The notes under the pieces: model-generated
Databases searched by the model: none
What the model was told of the DNA's origin: nothing
Seen by the model: the letters and a program-made list of their open reading frames with translations, nothing else
Assembly: GCA_001593875.1 (NCBI GenBank)
Contig: LUCA01000050.1
Span: 1 to 6,027 of the forward strand
Direction of reading: 5' to 3'
Length of the DNA stretch: 6,027 nucleotides
Origin: Candidatus Bathyarchaeota archaeon B23
GTDB lineage: Archaea; Thermoproteota; Bathyarchaeia; TCS64; B23
Made by a program: the position numbers and the translations under genes
Part shown: piece by piece, positions 4,655 to 6,027 of the stretch
Layout of the letters: every line of letters begins with the position of its first letter
Position numbering within the stretch: the stretch's first letter is position 1

Positions 4655-5914
4655 CTAGACGTCGACCTCGTCTCCCTGGGTGGGGGCCTGGGCCTCCAGG
4701 CCCAGCTCGTCGGCGGCCCAGTCGGTGAGGGCCTTGCAGTTCTCCTCCTCTCCGTGGATGACGTAGACCTTCGGCTCCCCCCTCAACCCCTTCAGGAATT
4801 CGTGGAGCTGGGTCATCCCTGCGTGGGAGGAGAAGTCGAAGCGGCGTACTCGGGCCTTGACCTCCTCCTCTCCATCGCCGATGGTGAAGCGGCCGGTCTC
4901 CAGGAGCTTCGCACCCCTCGTGCCAGGTATCTGGAAGCTGACGAGGAAGACGCCACTCCTCTCGTCGAGGGCTAGGCGCTCCATGTAGTAGACGGCCGTC
5001 CCGCCCTGGAGCATCCCCGAGGGGGCGACGATGATGCTCGACCTCTTCAGGGCCTCTCGGCGATCCCTCCAGCCTCGGACTACCTTCGCCGTGGAGAGGG
5101 CCTTCATAAAGGACCTGGGGGCCTTTAGGTAGTCGGGGTAGCTGAGGAAGATCTCGTTGACCTCCCTCGCCATGCCGTCGATGTAGACGTTCCTCCTGAA
5201 GCCGTGGGCGTAGAGGACGCTCAGCATCTCCTGGCTCCTGCCGACGGCGAAGGCAGGTACCAGGACTCGCCCCTCCTCGTCGAGGACGAGCTTCACCTCC
5301 TTGATGAACTCCTCCTCCAACTCCCTCCGCTCGGGGTGCTCCTGCGTCGCATAGGTGCTCTCTATGATGACGGCGTCATACTTCCTCTTGGGGATCCTCG
5401 CCCCCCTCACCAGCCTGGTGTCGATGGTGTTTATATCCGCCGTATAGAGGATGCGCCTCCCCTCCGCCTCCACATCCACCATGAAGCTTCCAGGTATATG
5501 CCCAGCGTTTATCGGCGTGAAGGCGAGATCCTTGATCCTCACCTTCATGCCGTAGTGGAGATCCCTCCGGCATCTCATCATCGACTCCAGCTCCAGGTAC
5601 TCGAAGGGGAGGTAGTAGCCGCTGAGCTTGATGAAGTCCTTGATGAGCACCCTCACCAACTCGGCCGTTACGGGGGTGATGAAGACGGGCTTCCGCTCGG
5701 TGAGGTAGAATATCGGGACGCCCCCCGAGTGATCCAGGTGGGCGTGGGTGACTACTACGCCGTCGATGTCCGTCGCCCTCACGTGGGATGGGAACCCAGG
5801 CTCGTCGTCGAGCATCACCCCATAATCCAGCAGCAACCTAGCGCCGACTGACTCGATGAGGACTGCGTTCCTCCCTACTTCCCGTGTCCCGCCTAGGAAG
5901 GATAATCGGACCAA
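4655..5914 (-). CDS. Beta-CASP metallo-beta-lactamase ribonuclease, aCPSF2 type
   Basis: This 419-residue protein is a complete MBL/beta-CASP RNA-processing nuclease. The N-terminal strand MVRLSFLGGTREVGRNAVLIE is typical. The metal-binding motif THAHLDHSGG gives His57, His59, Asp61 and His62. His139 (NAGHIPGS) and Asp160 (LYTADIN) follow. The beta-CASP motifs are Glu185 (ESTYA), His364 (FSSHAGM) and His387 (VIHGEEE). All residues needed for two zinc ions are present. It lacks the N-terminal KH domains of aCPSF1, and its length matches aCPSF2, a relative of the eukaryotic cleavage and polyadenylation nuclease CPSF73. aRNase J is the main alternative. Expected activities are endonucleolytic and/or 5'-3' exonucleolytic RNA cleavage in the cytoplasm. 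The start is TTG at 5912-5914, directly at the conserved strand, preceded by AGGTG with 7 bases between, a rare clear Shine-Dalgarno-like site in this window. Confidence 0.93.
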   Translation of the reverse strand: MVRLSFLGGTREVGRNAVLIESVGARLLLDYGVMLDDEPGFPSHVRATDIDGVVVTHAHLDHSGGVPIFYLTERKPVFITPVTAELVRVLIKDFIKLSGYYLPFEYLELESMMRCRRDLHYGMKVRIKDLAFTPINAGHIPGSFMVDVEAEGRRILYTADINTIDTRLVRGARIPKRKYDAVIIESTYATQEHPERRELEEEFIKEVKLVLDEEGRVLVPAFAVGRSQEMLSVLYAHGFRRNVYIDGMAREVNEIFLSYPDYLKAPRSFMKALSTAKVVRGWRDRREALKRSSIIVAPSGMLQGGTAVYYMERLALDERSGVFLVSFQIPGTRGAKLLETGRFTIGDGEEEVKARVRRFDFSSHAGMTQLHEFLKGLRGEPKVYVIHGEEENCKALTDWAADELGLEAQAPTQGDEVDV

Positions 5915-5918
5915 CTCC

Positions 5919-5926
5919 TTCCACCT
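5919..5926 (-). promoter_or_regulatory. Shine-Dalgarno-like site deciding the aCPSF2 TTG start
   Basis: The minus strand reads AGGTGGAAGGAG directly before the TTG. AGGTG, seven bases upstream, matches the part of the archaeal ribosome binding consensus complementary to the 16S rRNA end. With homologues starting at this strand, it supports TTG at 5914 as the true start. Confidence 0.5.
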
Positions 5927-5979
5927 ATCCCCGAGGCCTTCTATGGAGGCCCCTTTAGGGAGCTAGAGGGTAAAGGAGC

Positions 5980-5996
5980 AACTATCTATTATAGTT
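5980..5996. promoter_or_regulatory. Palindromic AT-rich promoter region
   Basis: AACTAT (5980-5985) and ATAGTT (5991-5996) form a perfect inverted repeat around CTATT, an AT island in GC-rich DNA. On the minus strand it contains ACTATAATAG and could be the TATA box of the aCPSF2-type gene, giving a leader of about 50 bases that carries the Shine-Dalgarno-like site. On the plus strand it lies 14-30 bases before an ATG at 6010. The symmetry may also mark a repressor site, but that is conjecture. Confidence 0.45.
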
Positions 5997-6009
5997 TTGG
6001 GAGTTGGAA

Positions 6010-6027
6010 ATGACATCTGAAAACCTT
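6010..6027 (+). CDS. Possible start of a divergent gene (truncated by window edge)
   Basis: ATG at 6010 opens six codons (MTSENL) before the window ends. It is placed about 25 bases after the AT-rich palindrome, as expected for a leaderless or short-leader archaeal gene, and GGAGTTGG lies just upstream. Too little sequence is present to name a product or to be sure that it is coding. Confidence 0.3.

Noticed and set aside
5204..5851. A 215-codon plus-strand frame over the RNase gene
   Set aside because: It lies antisense to the catalytic domain of the aCPSF2-type protein, whose motifs are intact. It has no recognisable domain.

Overview
The window is a dense, GC-rich stretch of archaeal chromosome, most likely from the TACK group (Thermoproteota in the broad sense). 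A Bathyarchaeia-like or other uncultured lineage is possible, but that is a guess. The reasons are an eL38 ribosomal protein gene (known from Crenarchaeota-related archaea, Asgard archaea and eukaryotes, not from bacteria or typical Euryarchaeota), an archaeal beta-CASP nuclease of the aCPSF2 type, TATA-type promoter elements 25-30 bases before several starts, few Shine-Dalgarno sequences, and frequent TTG starts with AGG-rich arginine coding.

Layout from left to right. Minus strand: the N-terminal part of a gamma-glutamyltransferase-like gene that runs off the left edge (1-444), tRNA-Phe(GAA) (497-570), and an iron-sulfur flavoprotein / NADPH-dependent FMN reductase-like gene (578-1189). Plus strand, divergent from these: a 677-residue M28/DUF4910-type zinc aminopeptidase-like protein with a C-terminal winged-helix-like tail (1274-3307), tRNA-Val(GAC) with an encoded CCA (3366-3440), a 140-base AT-richer spacer with several TATA-like elements, and a putative HExxH metalloprotease of an uncharacterised archaeal family (3581-4399). 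Minus strand, convergent with the last gene: eL38 (4419-4613) and, upstream of it, the aCPSF2-type RNase (4655-5914). A palindromic AT-rich promoter region lies at 5980-5996, and a possible divergent gene begins at 6010.

Functionally the window mixes peptide and glutathione-like turnover (the GGT homologue and two putative zinc peptidases), redox chemistry (the Fe-S flavoprotein) and information processing (two tRNAs, eL38, aCPSF2). Apart from the possible aCPSF2-eL38 pair, the genes look individually promoted rather than joined in one operon. I see no insertion sequence, integrase, CRISPR array, toxin-antitoxin or phage gene, and no clear new multi-gene system. The least described items are the HExxH protein and the peptidase-winged-helix fusion.
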